From assembly GCA_019418225.1 (NCBI GenBank), contig DYCF01000006.1, positions 19,189-83,188 of the forward strand: 64,000 nt of DNA, read 5' to 3'. The notes beneath the pieces are model-generated. The model was not told the DNA's origin. It searched no databases and saw only the letters and a list, made by a program, of their open reading frames with translations. The stretch comes from Clostridiales bacterium. Its GTDB lineage: Bacteria > Bacillota > Clostridia > Lachnospirales > Cellulosilyticaceae. The translations under genes and the position numbers were made by a program. Positions 35,361-43,727 of this stretch are shown here, piece after piece; positions within the stretch are counted from its first letter, which is position 1; each line of letters begins with the position of its first letter.

Positions 35361-35405
35361 AAAATGAACCACATCCCTAAAATACTAGGATATATGGTTC
35401 ATTTT
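35361..35405. terminator. Bidirectional intrinsic terminator
   Basis: AAAATGAACCA/TGGTTCATTTT stem between convergent genes. Confidence 0.8.
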
Positions 35406-35422
35406 ATTTTGCCTAGATAGGT

Positions 35423-36073
35423 TTAGTGAGATACAACTTCACCTAAACCTTCTAATGTTTCTATAATCTTAATATGTGGATATGCCTCAAATTCTGCTGC
35501 TTTAGTTGTCCCAGTCGTTACACCCACGAAATCTACTCCTGCATTCTGAGCAGCCTGTGCATCAATGACATGGTCTCCTACATATAATACTTCTTCTTTT
35601 GTAATCCCTAATTCTTTAATCGCATATAATATGCCTTCTGGCGATGGCTTAGCTACCTTTACATCTTCTCCGCCTACTATAAGCTTAATCCAATCTTCAA
35701 TCTCATATTGCTTAAAAGTCTCAGCTATACGATAACGCAGCTTAGTCGAAATGATGCCTATTTCCATTCCTGCTTCTCTAAGCTCTTTTAATGCTGGCAA
35801 TGTTTCTGGATATAACACCGTATTTGCCGTCATCACTTCATCTGCCTTTGCAATATATTCCTTACGATACATTTCAAGTATAGCTGCATCTTCAATTCCT
35901 GTTAAATGTTTAAATCCATCTACTAAAGTCATCCCTATGGTGTATTTGATGGCTTCATCAGAAATCCCCATATGCCCATGTGCTGATAGCACATGTTTAA
36001 AACACATCAAAATCCCCTTTTCCGAAAATGCCAAAGTATAATCAAAATCAAATAAAACTGCCTTATATTTCAT
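35423..36073 (-). CDS. HAD-superfamily phosphatase (phosphoglycolate phosphatase-like)
   Basis: 216 residues from the ATG behind TTGGAGG; an ATG at 36109 is in frame but upstream of the ribosome site. HAD motif I is LFDFDYTLA (nucleophile and acid/base aspartates), motif II IGIISTK, motif III lysine AKPSPEGI, and motif IV VGDHVIDAQAAQNAG. The C1 helical cap between motifs I and II places it with Gph/PGP-type small-metabolite phosphatases. The substrate could be 2-phosphoglycolate, pyrophosphate or a sugar phosphate. Monocistronic. Confidence 0.9.
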   Translation of the reverse strand: MKYKAVLFDFDYTLAFSEKGILMCFKHVLSAHGHMGISDEAIKYTIGMTLVDGFKHLTGIEDAAILEMYRKEYIAKADEVMTANTVLYPETLPALKELREAGMEIGIISTKLRYRIAETFKQYEIEDWIKLIVGGEDVKVAKPSPEGILYAIKELGITKEEVLYVGDHVIDAQAAQNAGVDFVGVTTGTTKAAEFEAYPHIKIIETLEGLGEVVSH

Positions 36074-36180
36074 TTTCCTACCTCCAACCTTTTTCCTGTT
36101 CAAAATCATTACGCTTTCATCATAACATACCTTCTATAATGTATCCAACTTCCTATTGTCATTTCTAGCCTACGACAAAA

Positions 36181-36224
36181 TGTGGATGCCATAAAACTAG
36201 CCAAATAGTTTTATAGCATCCACA
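36181..36224. terminator. Hairpin terminator
   Basis: TGTGGATGC/GCATCCACA with inner ATAAAACTA/TAGTTTTAT extension; lies after the hemerythrin gene. Confidence 0.75.
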
Positions 36225-36263
36225 TCTTCTCTTATATGTCATCTTATATTTAATCTTTCATTT

Positions 36264-36824
36264 TTAAACACTATATTTTTCTTCTAAGGCCTCTAACATC
36301 TCAATATAGTGTTTTTGTGTACCATTTTTTTCTGCTTCTTCTTCAAATACTTGAGTTTGTGCATTGACACTTTCTAAAATCTCCGCTGGAAGTTGACGTT
36401 TAGCGAAAGTATAAACCACTTCATCTTCTTTTCCAATATGTCTTGTTAAAAGATGTGTGTAACTAATGGCATTGGCAATAACATCAAGTTTACTTTCATT
36501 ATCGCCACCTTTAACACGCGCAAGTGCCGCTGTAAGTTCCTGCATATGAAGACGTCCTAAATCATGTTCCACAAGCATACCATTTTTAACAAGCTTTGTT
36601 CCTAATGGTCCTAAATGTGCCACCATTTCATTAAATAAGAACTTTTCCTCTTTGCCATGATGATGTGCATCTGCATAATTTCTTACAAAATCAATCATCA
36701 TTTCAAAATCATTATAATTAATTTCTTCACCTTGCATAATCCCATAACAAGCTTTACGCATTACCTTTAACATTCTCTCAATCAAACGATGCTCCGCCAT
36801 CATTATTTCAATACTATCCATCAC
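36264..36824 (-). CDS. Hemerythrin-like (HHE) di-iron protein
   Basis: 186 residues of the cytoplasmic HHE type. Metal-ligand candidates are visible in helix order: EHRLIERM (~10), HHHGKEEKFLF (~54-60), MLVEHDLGRLH (~83-90) and THLLTRHIGKEDE (~120-130). Such proteins bind O2 or NO or serve in Fe-S repair under oxidative or nitrosative stress. It lies 38 bp after the 205-aa orphan gene on the same strand (one operon), divergent from a Crp/Fnr regulator, a context that suggests stress-induced expression. Confidence 0.9.
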   Translation of the reverse strand: MMDSIEIMMAEHRLIERMLKVMRKACYGIMQGEEINYNDFEMMIDFVRNYADAHHHGKEEKFLFNEMVAHLGPLGTKLVKNGMLVEHDLGRLHMQELTAALARVKGGDNESKLDVIANAISYTHLLTRHIGKEDEVVYTFAKRQLPAEILESVNAQTQVFEEEAEKNGTQKHYIEMLEALEEKYSV

Positions 36825-36862
36825 TTTGATCTCCTTCCGTTCTAGTTCCTATTTATAGTTAT

Positions 36863-37480
36863 TTATTTTGTGCTCATACTATATGTTCTCTCGTCTCGTT
36901 TCACAAACTTAACGCCTACTGCATGTGCAAGACCTTTGAGCCATTCTTCTCTTAATGCATAATAGTGGTGAATAGCTTCTCCTACTTCTTGCCAGTATCT
37001 TTCATGGACACATGTCATGCGTTCCCATACGATTTCCTGCTCATCTTGGCTCACAATGCGAATAGCATGATCACAAGGCATTCCATCTAATAAACTATCT
37101 GAAATTCCTTTATAAATCATCTCTAAGTTTAAACCTTCTGTTTGTGCTAACTTACTTCCAACTGCTTCTCCTCTTTTAAAGAAAAGTGTTTTTAAGCTTT
37201 CCATATTAGCTGCATCTTGTGCTAATAACGCTTTAACACATTCAGCTAACTTATATTCTACTTGTGAAACTTGTCCTTGAAGCCAGCCATGAATATTCAT
37301 CTCATCAATTACTTCTTCTAATGGACGTCTTTCAGATACACCATACTTTTCATCTAAAGTTTGTTTTAAATCTGCAATACCTACTGTTTCCCCTAACTTT
37401 ATCATATCTTCTACAATATCTTGTTGTAACTGGATTTTATTATATAACCAAAAATGAATTGGTCCTAAAAATGCGCTCAT
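36863..37480 (-). CDS. Conserved orphan protein co-transcribed with hemerythrin
   Basis: 205 residues, ATG behind AAGGAGG. No family recognised. The N-terminus MSAFLGPIHFWLYNKIQLQ is distinctive, and the rest is helical, with two cysteines (PCDHAIRI, MTCVHERYW) and several His/Trp residues that could bind a cofactor. There is no signal peptide. It is the first gene of the hemerythrin pair and faces the Crp/Fnr gene across a cluster of miniature elements. A role in oxygen or NO response is inferred from neighbours only. Confidence 0.75.
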   Translation of the reverse strand: MSAFLGPIHFWLYNKIQLQQDIVEDMIKLGETVGIADLKQTLDEKYGVSERRPLEEVIDEMNIHGWLQGQVSQVEYKLAECVKALLAQDAANMESLKTLFFKRGEAVGSKLAQTEGLNLEMIYKGISDSLLDGMPCDHAIRIVSQDEQEIVWERMTCVHERYWQEVGEAIHHYYALREEWLKGLAHAVGVKFVKRDERTYSMSTK

Positions 37481-37579
37481 TTGGTCTTCCTCCTTGACTT
37501 ATTACTAAGAACATCTTAATATAAAACTTACATCAAATATGTAGCCACAGCTACAAAAAATTATTTTTTTAAAATTTTA

Positions 37580-37804
37580 TATAGAGAAATAATCTATAGA
37601 GAAACCAACTATAACCTTGAAATCTACATCTAGGTAAATTGTTTTCTCTCAATGATTTCACATTACTAAAAGTTATGAATAACTAAATTTTATAAATGTG
37701 AAATCTATATAGAGAAACTAACTATAACTTTAAATGATTCATCACATAAATAGTTTTCTCCTAATGATTTCACATTACTAAATTTTAGTAATGTGAAATC
37801 TATA
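37580..37804 (-). repeat. Cluster of 115-bp two-hairpin elements (one full, one 97-bp, one remnant)
   Basis: 37595-37709 is a full 115-bp copy in minus orientation. 37708-37804 is a second, 97-bp copy in the same orientation that shares the TA at 37708-37709. 37580-37598 is a remnant reduced to both ends (TATAGAGAAATAATCTATA). The shared TA fits insertion at TA dinucleotides. The cluster fills the divergent promoter region of the orphan/hemerythrin and Crp/Fnr genes. Confidence 0.85.
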
Positions 37805-37835
37805 TTAAATTGCATATATAGAAAGGACCTTACCT

Positions 37836-38555
37836 ATGCATGACGTACTATTTACAAGCCCCTTAGTCTTGTCTTATACAGAAACTATTTTGGCATGTCC
37901 ACTCTTTAAAGGAGTTGCCCCCCATGAACTTAAGGACTTACTCGGTTGCCTCAATGTTTCCTTTAAATCCTTAGAAGAAGGCGAATATGCCTTTCATTTA
38001 GGTGATGATATTTCTTACATTTATATCGTCTTAGAAGGTGCCATGGAAATTGCTAAGGAAACGATTAATGGCAACCGCAATATCGTGGCCTTTTTAGGTG
38101 AAAGCCAACTCTTCGGTGAAGGTGTTGTCTGTACTACCAAGCGTTTAGCACCAGTAAGTGCTAAAGCTACTGCAAAAACAATGCTTCTTCTTATTCCTTA
38201 TGAAAAAATTCTTAAAACCTGTGGGCATAGTTGTACCTTCCATCATCAACTTATCCGCAATATGATGCTCCTACTCGGTGAAAAAAATTATGTGCTCAAT
38301 CACAAGATTGATTTGCTTATGCTCAAGGGGATGCGTGAAAAGCTTGCCACTTATCTCCTCAATGAATCTAATAGACAGGGTTCTCTTTCCTTTAATATAC
38401 CCCTTAGTCGCAATGAACTTGCAGATTACCTCAATGTTTCTCGTCCTTCCATGTCTAGAGAATTAGGACGCATGAGAGATGAAGGTCTCATTGATTACTA
38501 CAAAAACACCTTTAAAATTCTCAACCTAAATGCTCTCAAAGAAACATGCGAATAA
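37836..38555 (+). CDS. Crp/Fnr family transcriptional regulator
   Basis: 239 residues: cyclic-nucleotide-type beta barrel (~25-135), dimer helix, and a C-terminal Crp helix-turn-helix (IPLSRNELADYLNVSRPSMSRELGRMRDEGLI, ~185-217). There is no N-terminal cysteine set for an FNR Fe-S cluster; CGHSC at ~130 is the only cysteine pair. In clostridia such regulators often control NO/O2 defence genes. It is divergent from the orphan/hemerythrin pair, its likely target. Confidence 0.9.
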   Translation: MHDVLFTSPLVLSYTETILACPLFKGVAPHELKDLLGCLNVSFKSLEEGEYAFHLGDDISYIYIVLEGAMEIAKETINGNRNIVAFLGESQLFGEGVVCTTKRLAPVSAKATAKTMLLLIPYEKILKTCGHSCTFHHQLIRNMMLLLGEKNYVLNHKIDLLMLKGMREKLATYLLNESNRQGSLSFNIPLSRNELADYLNVSRPSMSRELGRMRDEGLIDYYKNTFKILNLNALKETCE

Positions 38556-38596
38556 AAGTGTTACGCCATAGAACCGCTAGACATTTTTGAGACATA

Positions 38597-38646
38597 AAAA
38601 AAGATGGTATGAAACGCGTTAAGCATAGTTTCATACCATCTTTTTT
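38597..38646 (+). terminator. Intrinsic terminator after the Crp/Fnr gene
   Basis: AAAAGATGGTATGAAAC/GTTTCATACCATCTTTT stem followed by T run. Confidence 0.85.
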
Positions 38647-38714
38647 ATGTTCTCGTTACATATGAATTTATGTTTCTTAGTCCAAATTTTTAATCTCATC
38701 CAAAGTTTTTGTTT

Positions 38715-39134
38715 TTATTCTTCATTGCCGAAATGTGGTGTGCCTAATTTACTTTCCATTGCTTTTAGCGCTGGATAGTAATCTTCTTTTATAAAATTCT
38801 TTAACCCTTTTTCATAAGCTTGTTTATAAGAAGGCACGCCTTCTTCAATAAGTTTCTTACGTTCTAATGCTTCATCCCATAATCCCTTATCTTGAACTAA
38901 CTTTACTTGATAAGCCGTTAGTAACCCCTGTTTAGGATTAATGATTTTAAAATTCTTTTCTTCTAAATACTTTTTCATACTTAGATAAGCTGTATCACAG
39001 ACTTTTACATACAACTTATCAATTTCATCATCAGCTAGTTCATCAATCACTTTGCGATTGATAATTTGCTTTAATATCTCTAGTAATTCTTCGTAACTAA
39101 CTGCCCTGCCTTCCCTCCAAAAATACGTCTGCAT
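38715..39134 (-). CDS. Small helical protein of unknown function
   Basis: 139 residues, ATG behind CAGGAGGGG. Family not recognised. Almost entirely helical and charged, with a motif-like LADDEIDKLYVKVCDTAYLSM (27-60 region) and a tail of Lys/Tyr-rich helices (SYKQAYEKGLKNFIKEDYYP). Cytoplasmic. It is isolated between terminators, so the context gives no function. Confidence 0.7.
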   Translation of the reverse strand: MQTYFWREGRAVSYEELLEILKQIINRKVIDELADDEIDKLYVKVCDTAYLSMKKYLEEKNFKIINPKQGLLTAYQVKLVQDKGLWDEALERKKLIEEGVPSYKQAYEKGLKNFIKEDYYPALKAMESKLGTPHFGNEE

Positions 39135-39358
39135 GTTGTCCCCTCCTGTTTATTTAGAATTAAATTGATTATATCACACCTTTAGTTAAATAAATATAAT
39201 TTTATATATTTTTATAAAATATTATATAATTAACCTCGTTATTTATCTCTAATCACCAAATGAATTCTTACATATTGTTTAAAATTTTAAATTTTATACA
39301 TTTATTTTTAGGCAAAATGCCTTGAAACATCTCATTTTCTAAAAATGGTATAAAAGTA

Positions 39359-39402
39359 GGGCTACCTCCTAACTAATCCAACTGATTAATCTGGGGTAGC
39401 CC
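39359..39402 (-). terminator. Hairpin terminator after the ACT gene
   Basis: GGGCTACC/GGTAGCCC stem with an inner hairpin and TACTTTTAT on the minus side. Confidence 0.7.
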
Positions 39403-39427
39403 CTTTAACTTTTAAATTCCAAACTTA

Positions 39428-39853
39428 TTAAATTTGATAAATATCTGCTGCTTTCATAATCTCTAAATTATGTTTTGCTAAACTTGCAATTGTATGTTCG
39501 CAGTCCTCTGTTCTAAGAATAATAAGCGCATCCTCACCTTTTGAGAAAGCATACATATATTCAAGGCTAATATTATCCTCTGTTAAAGCTGCAAGCATTC
39601 TTTTAAGTTCACCTGGCTTATCTTCTAGTTTACAACAGATTACTGGTGTCATCTGTACTGAGAATTCTTGTTCTTTCAAAAGTGCCATAGCCTTTTTAGG
39701 TTCTGTAACAATAAGTCTTGCAATCCCATAATCTGAAGTATCTGCAATTGAAAGGGCTGATACATTAATCCCTGCATCACCTAATGTTTGCATGACCTCA
39801 TATAATCTCCCTGACTTATTTTCGATAAAAACTGAAAGTTGTTGTATAATCAT
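39428..39853 (-). CDS. Tandem ACT-domain protein
   Basis: 141 residues made of two ACT domains (~4-68 and ~70-138): first IQQLSVFIENKSGRLYEVMQTLGDAGINVSAL, second CCKLEDKPGELKRMLAALTEDNISLEYMYAF. ACT pairs bind amino acids allosterically. It follows a phenylacetate-CoA ligase gene by 77 bp on the same strand, a pairing common in anaerobes that ferment aromatic amino acids, so it probably senses an aromatic amino acid or arylacetate. Confidence 0.9.
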   Translation of the reverse strand: MIIQQLSVFIENKSGRLYEVMQTLGDAGINVSALSIADTSDYGIARLIVTEPKKAMALLKEQEFSVQMTPVICCKLEDKPGELKRMLAALTEDNISLEYMYAFSKGEDALIILRTEDCEHTIASLAKHNLEIMKAADIYQI

Positions 39854-39930
39854 TTTTATTCCTCCTCATTATGCCGCCCTGTTTTCGTCCTACTTACTTC
39901 TATTATATCATTATTATTTTTTGATTAGTT

Positions 39931-41229
39931 CTATTTCTTTCTCTTATCAATGATACGTTTTGCTTTTCCTTCACTACGTTCAATTGTTCTTGGCTCTACA
40001 ATTTTAACTTTGATATGTAATCCAGTTAAACTAAAGAGGTCATCTGTAATACGTCTTTCTACTCTTTCTACTGATTTAATTGCATCAGTGATTAAGCCTT
40101 CTTTAGCTTCTACCCATACTTCAAGAGTATCTAGGTTATTGATGCGGTCTACAATGAGTACATAATGTGGGGCTACTTCTGCTACCCTTAAGATAACGCT
40201 TTCTACTTGTGAAGGGAATAAGTTTACACCACGAATGATGAGCATGTCATCACTGCGTCCATTAATACGTCCCATACGGATTAATGTTCTACCACATGAA
40301 CAAGGTGTATCATCAAGGTAAGAAAGATCTCTTGTACGATAACGGATAAGTGGCAATGCTTCTTTAGTGACACAGGTAAACACAAGTTCCCCTTCTTGCC
40401 CATGAGGCAGTACTTCTAATGTGGTAGGATCGATAATTTCTGGTACGAAGTGGTCATCATTAATGTGTAAACCTTTCTTTTCTTGACAGTCAAAGGCTAC
40501 ACCAGGCCCCATAATTTCACTTAAGCCATAAATATTCATTGCCTGAATACCAAGGAGGCTCTCAATTTGCTCACGCATTTCCTCTGTCCATGGTTCTGCT
40601 CCAAATACGCCCACACGAAGATTAGTACTTCTAGGGTCAATGCCCATATTCCTCATTGTTTCACCAATATATAAAGCATACGATGGCGTACATGCAAGTG
40701 CTGTAGTCCCAAACTCCTGAATAAGCTGAATTTGTTTCTTGGTATTTCCACCTGAAATAGGTACAACGGTTGCCCCTACACCTTCAAAACCATAATGCGC
40801 CCCAAGGCCTCCTGTAAATAGACCATATCCATAAGCTACCTGTACAATATCCTCACTTGTAATGCCATAAGCTGTTACACATCTTCCGAAGACATCTTGC
40901 CACATTTTAATATCATCTTTTGTATAACCAACTACTGTAGGTTGCCCTGTTGTTCCTGAAGATGCATGAATCCTAACAACATCTTTCATAGGTGCTGCAA
41001 AAAGTCCATATGGGTAATTATCTCTTAAGTCCTGCTTTGTTGTAAAAGGAAGATTTTTTAAGTCATCGATTCCTTTAATATCACCAGGTTCAATTCCTAT
41101 ATCTTTCATCTTTTTATTATAGAATGGTACGTTATCATAGACTCTATGAACAGTCTTAATAAGTCTTTCTCCCTGTAATTTTCTCTTTTCCTCTAAACTT
41201 AATGTTTCTTCCTTCTGCCAATACTCCAC
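39931..41229 (-). CDS. paaK: Phenylacetate-CoA ligase (PaaK type)
   Basis: 432 residues, full length. AMP-forming ligase of arylacetates: ATP + phenylacetate (or indoleacetate) + CoA to aryl-CoA + AMP + PPi. Visible are the P-loop-like HASSGTTGQPTVVGYTKDD (~88-106), the adenylate motif YGLSEIMGPG (~233-242), TRDLSYL with the ribose-binding aspartate (~300) and the C-terminal domain GRINGRSDDMLIIRGVNLFPSQVE with the hinge and the lysine-rich end. Start is GTG (GTG GAG TAT) behind AGGGAGG. With the ACT gene it suits the oxidative branch of aromatic amino-acid fermentation, though no indolepyruvate oxidoreductase is nearby. Confidence 0.92.
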   Translation of the reverse strand: MEYWQKEETLSLEEKRKLQGERLIKTVHRVYDNVPFYNKKMKDIGIEPGDIKGIDDLKNLPFTTKQDLRDNYPYGLFAAPMKDVVRIHASSGTTGQPTVVGYTKDDIKMWQDVFGRCVTAYGITSEDIVQVAYGYGLFTGGLGAHYGFEGVGATVVPISGGNTKKQIQLIQEFGTTALACTPSYALYIGETMRNMGIDPRSTNLRVGVFGAEPWTEEMREQIESLLGIQAMNIYGLSEIMGPGVAFDCQEKKGLHINDDHFVPEIIDPTTLEVLPHGQEGELVFTCVTKEALPLIRYRTRDLSYLDDTPCSCGRTLIRMGRINGRSDDMLIIRGVNLFPSQVESVILRVAEVAPHYVLIVDRINNLDTLEVWVEAKEGLITDAIKSVERVERRITDDLFSLTGLHIKVKIVEPRTIERSEGKAKRIIDKRKK

Positions 41230-41327
41230 GTTTGCACGCCTCCCTAAATTGAAATATTCAAAGTATAAATATATCGTATTTTAGAAAATTGTAACATTTA
41301 TTATATTTTTATTCAATATTTTATAAC

Positions 41328-41393
41328 AAATAATAGACCTAACATAGCATCACTTTCTACTTTTAAAGCAATGCTACATTAGGTCTATTATTT
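41328..41393 (-). terminator. Intrinsic terminator after the MATE gene
   Basis: AAATAATAGACCTAA/TTAGGTCTATTATTT stem with an inner hairpin (AGCAT..ATGCT). Confidence 0.8.
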
Positions 41394-41410
41394 TTATTTA
41401 TCTAAAATGA

Positions 41411-42736
41411 TTAATAACCGTACATCTTTTTACCCTTTCGTAAATAGATAACGGCTATAATACCTGTTGTAATTTCTGCAAAAGGAATGACTAACCATAC
41501 CCCATTTACACCTAGCATAGTCGGTAGGACAACTAGCCCTATTACCACGAATACAAGTGTTCTAAGTACAGATACCAGGGCAGATACCTTGCCATTTGAA
41601 AAGGCTGTAAACATTCCACTTGTAAAAATATTAAGACCGCAAAAGATAAAGGCTATTGAAAATAGCTGGAAACCATATAATGCAATGTCATATACAGCCT
41701 CTCCTCTTGGTGTGAAAATCCCTACTAAAGTAGAAGACATTGCGATACTCACGCCAAAGGATACTAATGAAAGAATCCCTATAAATACCATACTATGTTT
41801 CATGATATTTTTCAGTTCTTCCTTATTATCTTTTCCATAATTATAACTAATATGTGGGGCAACCCCAGAGGTAAATCCTAAATGCGCTGCCACTAATAAA
41901 AACTGCACATAAAGCACTATTGTAATTGCTGCTACACCATCTTCGCCTAAATATCTCAGCATTACAATATTATATAAATAAGTTGTAATGGCCCCTGAAA
42001 TCTGTGTTACCATTTCTGAGAATCCATTAAAGGCACTTTCTTTAATATAGCGCCATCTTAATTTTACCTTTACGAAGTAGAGGCTATTTTTCTTATTTAA
42101 AAATACACTTAATCCAATGATACAAGGCAATGTATAACCAATACATGTTGCCAGTGCTGCACCTGCTATTCCCATATTCATAGGCACTATAAATACATAG
42201 TCTAGCACCATATTAATAACGCCGCCCAGTACTGCACTAATCAAGCCTATTGTTGGTTTTCCTGCTGTTACTAAAAAATAATCAAAAAACATTTTTAGCA
42301 TAATAATAGGTGCAAACCACATCATAATGCTTGCATACGTCTGACAATATTCATATAAAACTGGTGTAGCCCCTAATGCCTTAATTAACGGGATTGTGAA
42401 AACAACACCCAAAATGCCCAGTACAATACCTACAACGGCTACTGTGCTAATAATCAATGTAAAAGCTTCTCTTGCTTCTTCTTCTCTCTTTTCCCCCATC
42501 AACCTTGCCACAATGGCACTTCCACCTGTGGCAAACATTACACTTATGCCTAATAATAATCCTACTAAAGGATATACAATATTCGTAGACGAAAGCGCAT
42601 TAGCCCCCACAAATCTCGAAATAAAAATACCATCTACAATTGTATATAATGAGAAAAATACCATCATTACAACCGTCGGAAATGTATAGCGAATGAGCGA
42701 CCAAAAGGTCGTCTTCTTATCAAATGAATGTTCCAT
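41411..42736 (-). CDS. MATE family multidrug/Na+ antiporter
   Basis: 441 residues, twelve membrane helices arranged as two bundles (FSLYTIVDGIFISRFVGANALSSTNIVYP opens the first; LGFTSGVAPHISYNYG the second), typical of prokaryotic DinF/NorM-type exporters. It uses a Na+ or H+ gradient to expel cationic drugs. The start is ATG behind AAGGAGGAGAC, seven codons inside a longer frame. A divergent MerR gene and a 19-bp-spaced promoter with a MerR palindrome lie upstream, so expression is probably drug-induced. Confidence 0.9.
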   Translation of the reverse strand: MEHSFDKKTTFWSLIRYTFPTVVMMVFFSLYTIVDGIFISRFVGANALSSTNIVYPLVGLLLGISVMFATGGSAIVARLMGEKREEEAREAFTLIISTVAVVGIVLGILGVVFTIPLIKALGATPVLYEYCQTYASIMMWFAPIIMLKMFFDYFLVTAGKPTIGLISAVLGGVINMVLDYVFIVPMNMGIAGAALATCIGYTLPCIIGLSVFLNKKNSLYFVKVKLRWRYIKESAFNGFSEMVTQISGAITTYLYNIVMLRYLGEDGVAAITIVLYVQFLLVAAHLGFTSGVAPHISYNYGKDNKEELKNIMKHSMVFIGILSLVSFGVSIAMSSTLVGIFTPRGEAVYDIALYGFQLFSIAFIFCGLNIFTSGMFTAFSNGKVSALVSVLRTLVFVVIGLVVLPTMLGVNGVWLVIPFAEITTGIIAVIYLRKGKKMYGY

Positions 42737-42786
42737 GTCTCCTCCTTGTAAGCTCATCTCTCTTGAATCATTAATTGCATTATCTT

Positions 42787-42817
42787 ATAATAGAGTATCC
42801 AGTAACAGGATAGTCAA
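42787..42817 (-). promoter_or_regulatory. MerR-type promoter/operator of the MATE gene
   Basis: On the minus strand TTGACT (-35) and TATTAT (-10) are separated by 19 bp, the overlong spacer typical of MerR-activated promoters. The spacer holds the palindrome TATCC-N7-GGATA (42796-42812). It lies between divergent merR and MATE genes. Confidence 0.75.
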
Positions 42818-42832
42818 TAGGAGGTTTTATAC

Positions 42833-43663
42833 ATGTCATATGTTTCAAATAAATATTTTTCCACTGGAGAATTTGCCAAACTCTTTGGGATTCATAAAAA
42901 AACACTTTTTCATTATGATGAAATAGGGCTTTTTCATCCTGATAAAGTATTGGATAACGGCTACCGTTATTATTCTTCAGCCCAAGTGGAGCTCTTTGAT
43001 ATTATCTTACAGCTCAAGCGGCTTGGTATGCCCCTTAAAGAAATCAAATACTTCATCGACCACCGCACACCTGAAATGGCTATTGATTTCTTCACTGCAG
43101 AGCAGGCACAAATCGAGTCACAAATTCAAAACCTCATGGCACTCAAGAAATCCCTTAGTATCAAGACCCAATTACTTCAGTCTGCCTTAAATCTTCCTTC
43201 AGAAATCGCTTTAGAAGATCAAAAAGAAGAATTCCTTGTGCTCAGTAATAAGGTAAAGCCTACAGAAGACGATTACGACATTCAAACTTATACTGAACAT
43301 CTTAAATACTGTGCTGCACATAAACTAGATATCGGTTACCCTATTGGTGCCATGTTAACGTTAGATACCTTATATGCTGGTCGCTTCTGGGACCCAGCCT
43401 ACTATTTCACTAAGGTCGAAATACTTCCACCAGCCTACGCCTTCACCAAACCTGCTGGTCGCTATGCCGTAGGTTATCTCAAAGGTTTCTACGACAAGAC
43501 ACCTTTACTTTATGCCAAGCTCTTTGATTTTCTTCAAGCGCACAACCTCACGCCAGAGGGCTATTCTTATGAAGAAATCCTTGTAGATCAGCTCTCTGTC
43601 CAAAATCCCGAAGACATCGTCACCAAAATTTCCATCAAAATCAAAAAAGATGAGTCAAGCTAA
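42833..43663 (+). CDS. MerR family multidrug-responsive regulator
   Basis: 276 residues: N-terminal MerR winged helix (STGEFAKLFGIHKKTLFHYDEIGLFHPDKVLDNGYRYYSS, ~10-50, split by the wing), a coiled coil (~80-118) and a C-terminal GyrI-like effector domain (~125-275) that binds drugs, as in BmrR/BltR. It is divergent from the MATE gene with a MerR-type operator between, so it most likely activates the exporter on ligand binding. Confidence 0.93.
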   Translation: MSYVSNKYFSTGEFAKLFGIHKKTLFHYDEIGLFHPDKVLDNGYRYYSSAQVELFDIILQLKRLGMPLKEIKYFIDHRTPEMAIDFFTAEQAQIESQIQNLMALKKSLSIKTQLLQSALNLPSEIALEDQKEEFLVLSNKVKPTEDDYDIQTYTEHLKYCAAHKLDIGYPIGAMLTLDTLYAGRFWDPAYYFTKVEILPPAYAFTKPAGRYAVGYLKGFYDKTPLLYAKLFDFLQAHNLTPEGYSYEEILVDQLSVQNPEDIVTKISIKIKKDESS

Positions 43664-43681
43664 TTCCTTAGCTTGCTCATC
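43649..43681 (-). terminator. Terminator of sppA overlapping the merR 3' end
   Basis: GATGAGTCAAGCTAA/TTAGCTTGCTCATC; on the minus strand followed by TTTTTTGA. The merR stop codon lies in the stem. Confidence 0.75.
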
Positions 43682-43727
43682 TCTAATCTTAATTTTCAAT
43701 CCTTAATTTTATTTTTTACTGCTTCAT

